Source of the DNA: VYFG01 sp965221795
GTDB lineage: Bacteria > Pseudomonadota > Gammaproteobacteria > Arenicellales > Poriferihabitantaceae
Direction of reading: 5' to 3'
Length of the DNA stretch: 64,000 bases
Assembly (NCBI GenBank): GCA_965221795.1
Contig: OZ244914.1
Location: 3,038,001-3,102,000 of the forward strand
Every line of letters begins with the position of its first letter. The first letter of the stretch is position 1. A program made the translations under genes and the position numbers. Shown here in pieces: positions 8,296-16,659 of this stretch. The notes beneath the pieces were generated by a model. The model saw nothing but the letters and a program-made list of their open reading frames with translations. It was not told the origin of the DNA and did no database searches.

Positions 8296-10143
8296 TCAGG
8301 CCATTGGATCAGGTTCCAAATGGGCGGTTGAAAAGGATCCATCCTTGGGGGTTGCGCTCGGGTTCCCACGTCCCAGATATGCTTCGATCACGACCGGATC
8401 CCGGCGGATCTCGTCTGGACTGCCTTCCGCGATCAAATGCCCTTCGTTCAGCACGGCAATCCGGTCGCAGAGTTGGTTGATGAGGGTGAGGTCATGATCG
8501 ACCAACAGGATCCCAATGCCCAGTTCACGTGCCAGTTCACGTATGGTCTTCATCAGTTCATCAGTTTCCTGGCGATTCATTCCCGCTGCAGGTTCATCAA
8601 GAAACAGCAAAGAGGGTTTGCAGGCCAGCGCCCGGGCGATTTCCACTCGTCGCTGGTCGCCATAGGAAAGGGTTCCGGCATTTTCGGCGGCATGAGGGTC
8701 AACGCCCAAGCGTGTCATCGCCGTCTGGGTACGGGCATCCGCCTGCATCCCACCGTGTGTAGACAGCGCAGCGACAAACACATTCTGATATACCGTTAAG
8801 TCGGCGAACAGACGGATATTTTGAAAAGTCCGGGCAATCCCATGTTCAGCAATTCTATATGATGATATGCCGTCAACGCGTTTGTCACCCAAGGTTACCT
8901 CTCCAACACTCGATCGCAATACGCCCGAAAGGATGTTGAGCAAGGTGGTTTTCCCCGATCCATTCGGTCCAATCAGGCCAACAATTTCTCCGGGCTTCAA
9001 CGATAGGGAGACATCGTTGACTGCAACCAGTCCACCAAACCGCACCGTGATGTTTTGGGCGCACAGCACAGCGGTGCTGTGGGCGTTCGTCATCTCCTGG
9101 GCAGTGGTTTTGGCGGCAATCGGAAACACTCGCTCCTCCCACTCCTTCAATCCGGCAAGCCCTTCTGCCTTGCGGAACATGGCAAACAGGATGATCAGGC
9201 CGATACCGATCTGTGTCGTCCCGAATAGCGCTGGAAACTCAAATCCGGCAATGACAAACCCACCCTCGAGGCGCCGTAAGACTTCGGTGACCAGAGTAAT
9301 GACGACGGCACCTGTGACGGCTCCGGTTACGGTGCTCATGCCACCGACGATCAGCATGGCAAGTAACAGGAAAGTATCATGGAAATAGAACTTCTTTGGG
9401 CTGAAGGCACCCAGAAAATGTGCCAGCAAGGCTCCGGCCAATGCCATTACGGCCCCGGCCAGTACAAATGAGATCAGCCGCTCTTTGGGGATATTGACAC
9501 CCACTGCCGCCGCCGCGATCGCATTTTCCCGTCCGGCTCTGAGGCGCAATCCCGAACGTGAGTCCCGATACAACCGTGCCACCACCAGGGCAATCATGAC
9601 ACCGATGGCTGCAGTCCAGAGATCGGTTTCCCGAGGTACGCCAAAAAAGGATTGTGCGCCACGCGTTACATCCCGCCAGCCAATGATGATGCCATGGACA
9701 ATGATCAAAAGACCAAGCGTTGAGATAGTCGCGGCAGAACCTTCCAGCCGTCCGATTGCCACGCCGATCAGGAAGGCGGCCAGCCCGGTCACCAGAATCG
9801 CAATCAGGGTGGCAGGCAACAGACCTATTTCGACGTGAGCCAACCATTGCGGCAGGTTCGGCAAAGTGGCGAGTTTTAATGGCGCAGGCAGGGTCAGCAG
9901 TGCGGAAACATAGGCACCGATTCCCATAAACGCGACATGTCCGAAGCTGAGTATGCCGCTGTTGCCGCTGTAGATTCCGATCCCCAGCACACCGATCAAC
10001 GAGATGAAAAAGACGGTGACGATGCGTTCGGTTGCTGCACCGAGCAAAGAAGCGATCAACGATGCCGAGACCACGCCTATGATCATTGCACATAGGGCGG
10101 CAAGGAGATGAATTCGAGGTGACGTAATGATAGCGGCTCTCAT
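8296..10143 (-). CDS. Fused ABC permease-ATPase (LivM-LivG fusion)
   Basis: A 615-residue fusion. Residues 1 to about 330 form a multi-span membrane domain of the LivM family (GNSGILSFGHVAFMGIGAY at 60-78). Residues about 352-600 form a LivG-type ATPase. Walker A is GPNGSGKTT (392-400), the signature is LSYGDQRRVEIARAL and Walker B is LLFLDEPAAGM. LSYG in place of LSGG is normal for LivG. The fusion gives one permease and one ATPase of the importer in a single chain; the others are separate genes downstream. It is the first gene of the minus-strand operon and has a good promoter candidate just upstream. Such fusions are known in proteobacterial Liv transporters, so it is not a frame-shift artefact. 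Confidence 0.9.
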   Translation of the reverse strand: MRAAIITSPRIHLLAALCAMIIGVVSASLIASLLGAATERIVTVFFISLIGVLGIGIYSGNSGILSFGHVAFMGIGAYVSALLTLPAPLKLATLPNLPQWLAHVEIGLLPATLIAILVTGLAAFLIGVAIGRLEGSAATISTLGLLIIVHGIIIGWRDVTRGAQSFFGVPRETDLWTAAIGVMIALVVARLYRDSRSGLRLRAGRENAIAAAAVGVNIPKERLISFVLAGAVMALAGALLAHFLGAFSPKKFYFHDTFLLLAMLIVGGMSTVTGAVTGAVVITLVTEVLRRLEGGFVIAGFEFPALFGTTQIGIGLIILFAMFRKAEGLAGLKEWEERVFPIAAKTTAQEMTNAHSTAVLCAQNITVRFGGLVAVNDVSLSLKPGEIVGLIGPNGSGKTTLLNILSGVLRSSVGEVTLGDKRVDGISSYRIAEHGIARTFQNIRLFADLTVYQNVFVAALSTHGGMQADARTQTAMTRLGVDPHAAENAGTLSYGDQRRVEIARALACKPSLLFLDEPAAGMNRQETDELMKTIRELARELGIGILLVDHDLTLINQLCDRIAVLNEGHLIAEGSPDEIRRDPVVIEAYLGRGNPSATPKDGSFSTAHLEPDPMA

Positions 10144-10193
10144 GCAGTTTGTGCCTTCACATCCTTCAGACTCCGATGAATAGTTTACACTGC

Positions 10194-10222
10194 CCTATAT
10201 TTTCGCGTTGATCTACTTGCAA
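10194..10222 (-). promoter_or_regulatory. Sigma70-type promoter candidate for the Liv/hydrolase operon
   Basis: Read on the minus strand, TTGCAA (10222-10217) is followed after 17 bases by TATAGG (10199-10194). The -10 element lies about 50 bases before the ATG of the fused permease-ATPase. The spacing is ideal and both boxes are close to consensus. The divergent glutamine-synthetase-like gene starts at 10360, so the 216-bp gap could hold a shared regulatory region. No operator was recognised. Confidence 0.5.
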
Positions 10223-10359
10223 TACGGTTACGAAACAAACATCATCATTATAGCCCTATTGGCGAATTCTGACTTTGCTCTCATCCAAGCGGTTACCGGC
10301 AGTCAGTTTTCAGGCAATCGATGGTATTTCTTGTAATCCGATCAAGAAGAGGAAGAGTG

Positions 10360-11667
10360 ATGCGCAGTACCCCACTGGTTTTTGCGGCAACATCCGATAT
10401 CGCGGGCAAGCTTCGCGGCAAATGTTTCCCGATGTCAAAAATGCGAACGCGAGCCATGGATGGAGTGGGCTGGACTCCAACGAATGTGCAGATTACCTGT
10501 TTTGACCACATCGCCGAAACGCCATTTGGTGCGTTGGGCGATCTGGCATTGATTCCGGACTGCGATACATTGGTTGATATTGACTATGGCTCTGGTCATG
10601 ACCGGTTTGTGCTTGGCGACATTTTCGAACTGGATGGTACTCCATGGAAGTGTTGTACACGTTCCATTCTGAAACAGGGGCTGTCACGGTTGGAAGAAGT
10701 GGCCGGGGTCAGGCTGGTTGCGGCATTCGAGCATGAGTTCCAGCTGGTCACGAAAACGCCGGCTTTGGGTGAAGCATACACGTATACCGGGTTTCAGGCC
10801 CGGCGCAGTCTGGGAGAAATCCTGATGGGGGCGCTGTCCGCTGCGGGCCTGTCCGCAGATACGTTCATGAGAGAATATGGGCCCGAGCAGTTTGAAGTGA
10901 CCGTGGACCCGGCGGATGGGCTGGCGGCAGCGGACGCTGCGGTCAAGTTGCGGGAAATTACTCGCTCGGTGGCTCGATTGGAGGGAGAGTGCGCCAGTTT
11001 CAGTCCTATTCGCGACCCCCAAAGTGTCGGTAATGGGGTACATATCCACATGAGTCTCACGGATATGGAAGGGCTCCCGGTTACCTATGATTCGGCAGCA
11101 CCGACTGGCATGTCGGATGTGACCGGTGCGTTCGTGGCAGGGCTCTTGAAATATCTTGACAGCATGGTCGCGCTGACTGCACCCAGTGATATTTCCTATT
11201 TGCGATTGACCCCGCATCGCTGGAGCGCAGCCTATAACAATCTTGGTCTGCAGGACCGGGAAGCTTCGGTACGCATCTGTCCGACATTTTCGCGGGATGA
11301 AAAGCGGATTGCCCGCCAGTATAACGTCGAGTTTCGTGCAGGCGATGCGGCTGCTTCACCATATTTGGCCTTGGCCGCAATCGTGCATGCTGGTGCGCAG
11401 GGAATCCAGGAAGGCTTGGATCGGCCTGCTACCACCCAGGAAGACCTTTCGCTGCTGTCGGCCGAGGCACTTTCGGCCAGAGGATACATGCGTCTGCCGG
11501 AAACCCTTGAGGATGCGCTTGCCAGATTCGAGAATAACGAAACAGTTCGAGGGTGGTTCCCGGATGGATTCGGCGATGTCTACCTTGCCCACAAGCGTGG
11601 CGAGCTGGCATTTCTCGACGGCTTGAGCGTCGAAGAGCGCTGCAGGCTCTACGGAAAAGTGTATTGA
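10360..11667 (+). CDS. Glutamine synthetase family protein (gamma-glutamyl ligase-like)
   Basis: A 435-residue member of the glutamine synthetase family. Visible GS motifs are AFEHEFQL (metal-binding glutamates), YGPEQFEVTVDP, GNGVHIHMSL (ATP-site histidine region) and FRAGDAAASPYLALAAIVHAG near the C-terminus. I placed the start at the ATG at 10360 because GAGG lies 7 bases before it; the frame extends 13 codons further up without such a site. True GlnA usually differs at several of these motifs. Relatives in amine catabolism attach glutamate to an amine, for example gamma-glutamyl-putrescine or gamma-glutamyl-methylamide synthetase. Divergent placement from the transporter operon and proximity to the demethylation genes suggest a role with a methylated or other amine. 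The substrate is not proven. Confidence 0.82.
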   Translation: MRSTPLVFAATSDIAGKLRGKCFPMSKMRTRAMDGVGWTPTNVQITCFDHIAETPFGALGDLALIPDCDTLVDIDYGSGHDRFVLGDIFELDGTPWKCCTRSILKQGLSRLEEVAGVRLVAAFEHEFQLVTKTPALGEAYTYTGFQARRSLGEILMGALSAAGLSADTFMREYGPEQFEVTVDPADGLAAADAAVKLREITRSVARLEGECASFSPIRDPQSVGNGVHIHMSLTDMEGLPVTYDSAAPTGMSDVTGAFVAGLLKYLDSMVALTAPSDISYLRLTPHRWSAAYNNLGLQDREASVRICPTFSRDEKRIARQYNVEFRAGDAAASPYLALAAIVHAGAQGIQEGLDRPATTQEDLSLLSAEALSARGYMRLPETLEDALARFENNETVRGWFPDGFGDVYLAHKRGELAFLDGLSVEERCRLYGKVY

Positions 11668-11931
11668 TTCCATCGAGTGGCCCATTAGCCCGAATGTTGC
11701 ATGAGCGTGTTGATAATGGGGTTGCCTATTTGGCTATCGTGACCTGAACCGGGATTTCCGGGCGGTTTGTAATGCGTGAGAGAGTCAACGGCGGATTTGA
11801 GGCAAGCACCTTTTTGGGCCAGGCTCGTCCGGGGTGGTGGTTCCCCGGGAATCGGCCTGATCCGGGCTCGTGTTTACTTTTATCTTGCCAAATTTTTTTC
11901 CTCGCTAATGCGCTCTTTTGCGGTTGAATTC

Positions 11932-12195
11932 CTATGTTGGCAACGCAGGTAACCCAAGTTCCTTGAGAAACGAATTGTGCTTCGCCGTCGATTCCTGAAT
12001 CTGCGTTTCGATTTCGAGTAGCTCCTTGTGCGTGGCCGATAGGTCAATCTGGACTTCCGGTTTGGCTGTGCTGACGTAGCGGGAGAGGTTGAGGTTGTAG
12101 TCGTTGGCCTTGATTTCGTCCATGTCCACGCGGCGGGCATAACGCTCGACCTTCTCCGGGCGCTGCTGGTAAGTGTCGATGATCTTTTGGGGAAC
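11932..12195 (-). pseudogene. Fragment of type I restriction-modification methyltransferase subunit HsdM (C-terminus)
   Basis: About 87 codons ending at the TAG at 11932 match the C-terminal tail of HsdM. They run from KIIDTYQQRPEKVERYARRV through DYNLNLSRYVSTAKPE to the terminal KELGLPALP, a pattern well known at the end of N6-adenine methylases of type I systems. The catalytic NPPF region and target-recognition subunits are absent. Upstream sequence changes at about 12195-12240 into a dead IS5-family transposase, which presumably truncated the gene. No hsdS or hsdR is seen in the window. This is a relic of a restriction locus, not a working one. Confidence 0.8.
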
Positions 12196-12239
12196 TATAT
12201 ACATGGCACACAAAAGGCTAATCCTTGGCAAACTGAACC

Positions 12240-13520
12240 AAGGAACCGCTTAGTCCAATATCGCCTAGAAAACCGGCTGGATCCGCGTCATGCGCGGGTT
12301 CGCCTGGCCGGAATCCTGGACGGGTCCCGATTCGACGAGACCTTCGGTGTGCGGTACGGCCCTGACCGTGGTAGTCCCGGCCAGCCCACGCGTGGGATGG
12401 TCGGGCGGGAGTCTCTCCAGCCGGTGTACCCACTCTCGGACGAGGCGGTGGTCGCCGGTTGGGTGGAGAATCCGTACGGGCAGTCCTTTTGCGGCGAGGA
12501 ATATTGCCCGCCCCATCCGCCGATCGACCCGAGCCGCCGGACGCGGTGTCGCCCGCGCATCGGGACGGCCGGGGCCGAGTGGGTCCTGCCAGCGACGATT
12601 GATGCCGGTCTTACGAGCGGCACCGGGAAGCCGCGGGCGTGGCGGCGGGTGACGGTCGATACGACCGTGCCGGACCAGGCCGTGACTTTCCCGACCGACG
12701 GCAAGCTGTTGAATCGTTCCCGGGTGCGACGGGTGAAACGGTGCCCGCGGTATGAGGGGAAGTGGTGCCCGCGCGACGCCCGCCAGGGGTCGCAGGCGCG
12801 GCGGCGGGCGAACCGGGTTGCCCCTGCCCGGCAGTGGCGCCGTATGAACCGTCCGGTCAAGAGTCTGCGGACCGACCTGGGCCGGGTGGTCCGGGACCGG
12901 GAACGAAACACCGCGGGGAGACCCGATCGGGAGCCGGCGTTTGCGGACGAACGGGCGATGGCCCGGCGGGTACGGGCGCCGGAGCCGAAGGGCCGGAACC
13001 AGCGGTACCGCCGGCAGGCCCCGGACGTTGAGTGTATCCGCAAGGGCAAGGCCCACCGGCGGTACGAATTCGGTGTCCAGGGGAGTATGGCCACCCCCCA
13101 CCGCAGCCACTTCCTCCTGGGCGGGATGGCGCGGGCGGGGAATCCTGATGACGGACATACGCTGAGCCCGCTCTGGATCCGGTGCGACGCCGGACGGGGC
13201 GGTCGATGGATGAGGTATTCGTGGACCGAGGGTACCGGGGACATGGCGAGGGCGAGGCTGCCGGATCCCGGTCCGGGCCGCGGCGAGGCCTCGTAACCCG
13301 GCGGCGGAAGAAGTGCCTGCGGCAGCAGGCGATGGAGCCCGTGATCGGGCATCGGAAATCGGATGGTCATCCGGGAAGGAACGGGCTCCGGGGAAGGGAG
13401 GGCGACCGGAGGAATGTCCTGCGGTGCGGTGCCGGTCACCACCGGCGGCGGATCCGCCGTCCGCTGCGGTTTTTGGGTCGCTGGATTGGGGCCTTGGAGG
13501 CCGCATTTTCGACGTTTTGA
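12240..13520 (+). mobile_element. Degenerate IS5-family transposase (IS1031/ISL2-like)
   Basis: The + strand carries a decayed IS5-type transposase. The first part (about 12249-13172) retains RLAGILDGSRFDETFGVRY, WVENPYGQSFCGEEY, the first catalytic Asp in VTVDTTV, RRYEFGVQ and NPDDGHTLS with the second Asp. The frame then shifts. The continuation (about 13173-13520) retains MDEVFVDRGYRGHG and the catalytic Glu region in EPVIGHRKSDGH. Many conserved positions have become Arg, Gly or Pro, so the gene is dead even apart from the frameshift. It lies head-on against the HsdM fragment. The minus strand contains open frames of over 400 codons here, a by-product of high GC. Confidence 0.8.
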
Positions 13521-13603
13521 GGGCCCAGGAGCGCCCGGGGACGACGGGGCGATGGAAACTGCCGGCCTCCGAGTTGGGCAGTGTCCCACCGCGGGTGCTT
13601 GCG

Positions 13604-13685
13604 GCCCCCTGAAACAGGTTTTTTTCAGGGCCGACTATTTAGATAGTTACCGCTGAATTTGGGTTTTTCAGGGTCGACCAATTAG
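13604..13685. repeat. Hairpin and paired TTTCAGGG repeats at the IS5 remnant edge
   Basis: A CCCTGAAA arm at 13607-13614 pairs with TTTCAGGG at 13623-13630 around a T-rich loop. A second, direct copy of the motif (TTTTTCAGGGTCGAC) follows at 13664-13678. The first copy continues as CCGACTATTTAG and the second as TCGACCAATTAG, so two related ends lie about 43 bp apart. They may be IS terminal sequences or remnants of two nested insertions. The function is unproven. Confidence 0.4.
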
Positions 13686-13894
13686 GGGGCGTTCGATGAG
13701 TTCGTGGTGGTAATGCGCTCGGGCATTTTCGTTGCCGCTCTGTAGCTATTCAGGCCCCGGTCCTTTTCTCGCCAATTATCGTAGACATCCATCACCTCGC
13801 GCACGCCCGGACGGGCAAGCGCGCGCTCAAGCAGATTCGCATGCTCCCGCTCACGTCGTGATGGCGAGCATCGCTTTGATTTCCGAGTATTCAT
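13682..13894 (-). CDS. Small hypothetical protein, possibly a gene fragment
   Basis: A 70-residue frame starting at the ATG at 13894 (MNTRKSKRCSPSRRERE). It is Arg/Lys-rich at the start and later contains LERALARPGVREVMDVYDNW and EKDRGLNSYRAATK. The composition looks protein-like and the middle segment looks conserved, but I cannot name the family. A diverged second copy of the same DNA lies at 14190-14329, where the equivalent frame stops after three codons. It sits among IS and restriction-gene debris, so it may be a surviving cargo ORF or a remnant. Confidence 0.35.
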   Translation of the reverse strand: MNTRKSKRCSPSRREREHANLLERALARPGVREVMDVYDNWREKDRGLNSYRAATKMPERITTTNSSNAP

Positions 13895-13925
13895 TCGGGC
13901 CCTCCCAAGGTTATGTGAAGATCGG
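13786..13925. repeat. Diverged direct duplication, copy A
   Basis: This 140-bp stretch is repeated in the same orientation at 14190-14329. Both begin ACATCCATCACCTCGCGC and both contain GATTCGC, GCGGGC- or GCGAGCATCGC-like and TTCATTCGG blocks in the same order. The copies differ by many substitutions and small indels. Copy A encodes the N-terminal and middle part of the small minus-strand ORF at 13682-13894. Confidence 0.6.
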
Positions 13926-14189
13926 GTGGCTCGCGCGCAGGCTCGAAAAGATGGATTTCGAGCCAATCAGCGACTCTACAGCCACAGCGGTAACTATGCC
14001 CTGCTTGAAAGAACATATCAAGCCAGAAGTCTCATCCCGGTTATCGGTAAATTTAGCCGGACACTATTCAGAACAGGATGTCACCATGATAGACGCCTCT
14101 TGAGTCCTGCACTGGCCGCAAAACGAACGTTCAGGCAGCGCAGTGCTTTATACCCGATCTCACAGTCTTCAGCCACAGTGTCGAAAGGC

Positions 14190-14329
14190 TAGACATCCAT
14201 CACCTCGCGCCCGGAAGGGCAAGTGTACTCCAGCCGATTCGCGTGTCCCCACTCATGCCATGACGGCGGGCATTGCGCTGATTTTTATGTGTTCATTCGG
14301 ACTCTCTCCAAGGTCACATAAAGATTGAG
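14190..14329. repeat. Diverged direct duplication, copy B
   Basis: This is the second copy of the 13786-13925 segment. On the minus strand the ATG at 14296 is followed by AAC ACA and then a TAA stop, so the small ORF of copy A is broken here. Similarity may continue weakly to about 14365. The divergence suggests an old duplication. Confidence 0.6.
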
Positions 14330-14608
14330 TGCTTCGCGCAGGTCAAAGACCAGCGGCTGATCTTGCTATCTTCTGAAAAGCATGGAGAGAGTCGATTTAG
14401 ACGCGACTGCGGGGCCGACCCCGACTAGTGACTATTCCGTCAAGCTGCCTATAAAAGCGAATCCAACCCGAATTTACGCATTGGTGGCATCATTCGCCGA
14501 ATCCAGCTAAATCAGATAAGAATCCGAGCGGTCACAAAAGACTCGGTGCTTTCGCAGTATCGACAGGAGGCATGTTACATTGCATCCGGTGGATAGGGTT
14601 GGGTATTC

Positions 14609-14695
<87 letters not shown>

Positions 14696-14886
14696 TTGGA
14701 ATCTGGAGCGAATTTACCGTTTGATTTGGTAGATGTCAAATGCAACAGTAATCCTTGATAAGCAGGATCTTCACTCAGAATTGGGTCGGTTGACACTAGA
14801 GTCTGTTAACGCAATTTGTCTTGAATATGGTACGCTCGGTGCCGGTAATTTTCAGCGAAAATCGCGCGAGGGAACCGGTGATCGAA

Positions 14887-15405
14887 GAATGATGTCTTGG
14901 ACCGTGTGTTCGAGCCTCCGCGGGAGCAGAGGATTCAGATCCGGATCGCGAGACCATGGGGCTCGATCGTATCCATCTCAAGATCCATCTCGACGGGACG
15001 GCTGCGCGAAAAAATAGTATCCAGTGCATCGACCAGTCCCGGGGCGGCTGGAACACCCAACTTCTTCTGGTGCTGCGGAGGTTCGAACTGCAGTCGCCTT
15101 CCAGCTCTCCCCCGGCCATGTGCACGACACCCCGGAGGGACGGAAGCTCTGGAAGCCGATGACAAAACCATCGAATCGTCCCGCCCTGCTCATGGACCGT
15201 GCCTGTGAAGACGAGGAAACCCGAGAACTGGCGATCCTTCTCGGTTCCCAGCCCGTGGTATCGCCCAGGCGAAACCGCATTACTCCCCGGGAGTACGACC
15301 GGACACGCTATCGTCGGCGCAACGAGGTCGAGCGGTTGTTCCGGCGGCTCAAGGACTTCCGTCGGGTGTTCTCATGCTTTGACAAACTGGATATCCTGTA
15401 TTCTA
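14887..15405 (+). mobile_element. Degenerate IS5-family transposase (IS427-like group) next to the defence operon
   Basis: Transposase pieces appear in at least three frames. They run DVLDRVFEPPREQR, then GLDRIHLKIHLDGTAARKN and QSRGGWNTQ, then TAVAFQLSPGHVHDTPEGRK, LLMDRACEDEETR and RRNEVERLFRRLKDFRRVFS. These correspond in order to the SLDST-type first Asp, the second Asp (LLMDRA) and the catalytic Glu (NEVERLFRRLK) of IS5 DDE transposases. Frameshifts make it inactive. The recognisable sequence stops at FDKLDILYS, about 7 bases before the ATG of the first gene of the five-gene operon, so the insertion lies hard against that operon. Confidence 0.8.
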
Positions 15406-15411
15406 TCGAAT

Positions 15412-16659
15412 ATGCCGTTCCTATCACTTTTAGATGATCGAGCGAAACCCAAAGGGTCGAGAGATCCGCTGGGTTTCGAACTGATATGGACGCACTACGG
15501 GCGGCAGGTCATCGGTAATCTCACAACCATTACCGGCTCATTGACCAACTTTGCTGTTGCCATTATTGGATTCAAATGGGCAAATGATTGTCATGCCCAA
15601 CTTCCAGAGGTTGATCGACAGCCCAGGATTCGGGATTCCTTTCTTCGGTATGAACAGTTAGCGGCCTACTTGCGCCATCTCTCCGGCGATACTCAGATTA
15701 TGGGTATTACGCGGGTGCAACAACGAATGGGCGACAGGAAATCTAAAGTAAGTTTCGGCATAGACCCTGACTCACAGATACTCAGCGATCAAGCCAGTTA
15801 TGGGCTCTGGGGTTTGTATTCTTCCGCTATGCGTGATGCCGGTCTGGTTCGGGGAGATAACCGACTGCCAACCTCCATAGGCCTGGCTATTGCCGAGAAG
15901 ATTGAACACAAATTGGACCAGTCGCGCTTTATTGAGGTGTTTTCCGCTGGTAAGTCCATAGCGATAGATGAGTTGGAGCCGCTGGCCCCAACCTTTATAC
16001 AAGCCATTAATAACAAAGCGGCTCGGAGAGATTTGATGCATGCCTTGATGGGAGGGGCCCATAAACAAATGCAGCAGAAGCTTTGGTCGTTAACCCAGGG
16101 AATGGCAGAAGAGAATTCTGACGTTAATGGTATTTCCGACTTTATTACCCAGGTCAAAGCTCGTGGCAATGGCTCTGATCTCATGCAGCGATTGACAGAG
16201 ATTGAGCGGGTGGAAAGGATACTGGTCGCAGCCAACAATATTTTTAACTATTGCCGCCGGAAGGACGGCGCAAGGGTCGATGAGATAGTCAGTGAGCTGG
16301 GGCAGCACTATAGCTATCGCCATTTATCTGATAGGTTTAGTTTTGAAGATTTACGGAATGTTTTGGGTGTCCAGCGTGTAGGTATCCTGCAGCGCCTTTT
16401 ACAGGCGTTAAGGAATCATAATCAGTATGAGGCGGTAAAGTCCTTGCTTGAGCTTAACCGGATAGTGATGGAACTCAGGGGAGGCTGCCCTTGGATTGAG
16501 TTGGAAAATGACCGCACATTACGCGTTAAGGTGCCCAATGAAACTGCGACTTTGCTAGATCAGGGTGAACTGGAGTCACGGTGGGATTATGACTACTTCA
16601 TCGCTTCATATATCAATATAGCAAGCCAGGGGTTGGGGCTGTCGTGGAAAACGCAGTAG
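15412..16659 (+). CDS. Uncharacterised protein, first gene of nuclease-helicase operon
   Basis: A 415-residue protein that I cannot assign to a named family. The frame continues upstream into the dead transposase, but protein character starts at the ATG at 15412 (MPFLSLLDDRAKPKGSRDP), followed by ELIWTHYGRQVIGN. It has no membrane segment or signal peptide. The rest is mixed alpha-helical and charged, with LERNHNQYE-type helical stretches towards the C-terminus. The opening SLLDDRAKPKG and overall size recall DUF6361-type accessory proteins of helicase/PLD defence systems, but this is only an impression. Its last 16 bases overlap the PLD gene, so it is part of the same transcription and translation unit. 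There is no clear ribosome site before the ATG, possibly because the IS remnant replaced upstream DNA. Confidence 0.7.
   Translation: MPFLSLLDDRAKPKGSRDPLGFELIWTHYGRQVIGNLTTITGSLTNFAVAIIGFKWANDCHAQLPEVDRQPRIRDSFLRYEQLAAYLRHLSGDTQIMGITRVQQRMGDRKSKVSFGIDPDSQILSDQASYGLWGLYSSAMRDAGLVRGDNRLPTSIGLAIAEKIEHKLDQSRFIEVFSAGKSIAIDELEPLAPTFIQAINNKAARRDLMHALMGGAHKQMQQKLWSLTQGMAEENSDVNGISDFITQVKARGNGSDLMQRLTEIERVERILVAANNIFNYCRRKDGARVDEIVSELGQHYSYRHLSDRFSFEDLRNVLGVQRVGILQRLLQALRNHNQYEAVKSLLELNRIVMELRGGCPWIELENDRTLRVKVPNETATLLDQGELESRWDYDYFIASYINIASQGLGLSWKTQ

Noticed and set aside
11932..12195. Active type I restriction-modification system
   Set aside because: Only the HsdM C-terminal tail remains; the catalytic domain, HsdS and HsdR are absent.
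12265..13589. Two minus-strand open frames of over 400 codons
   Set aside because: They are Pro/Arg-rich antisense frames across the IS5 transposase remnant, whose + strand has recognisable DDE transposase segments. High GC explains the lack of stops.
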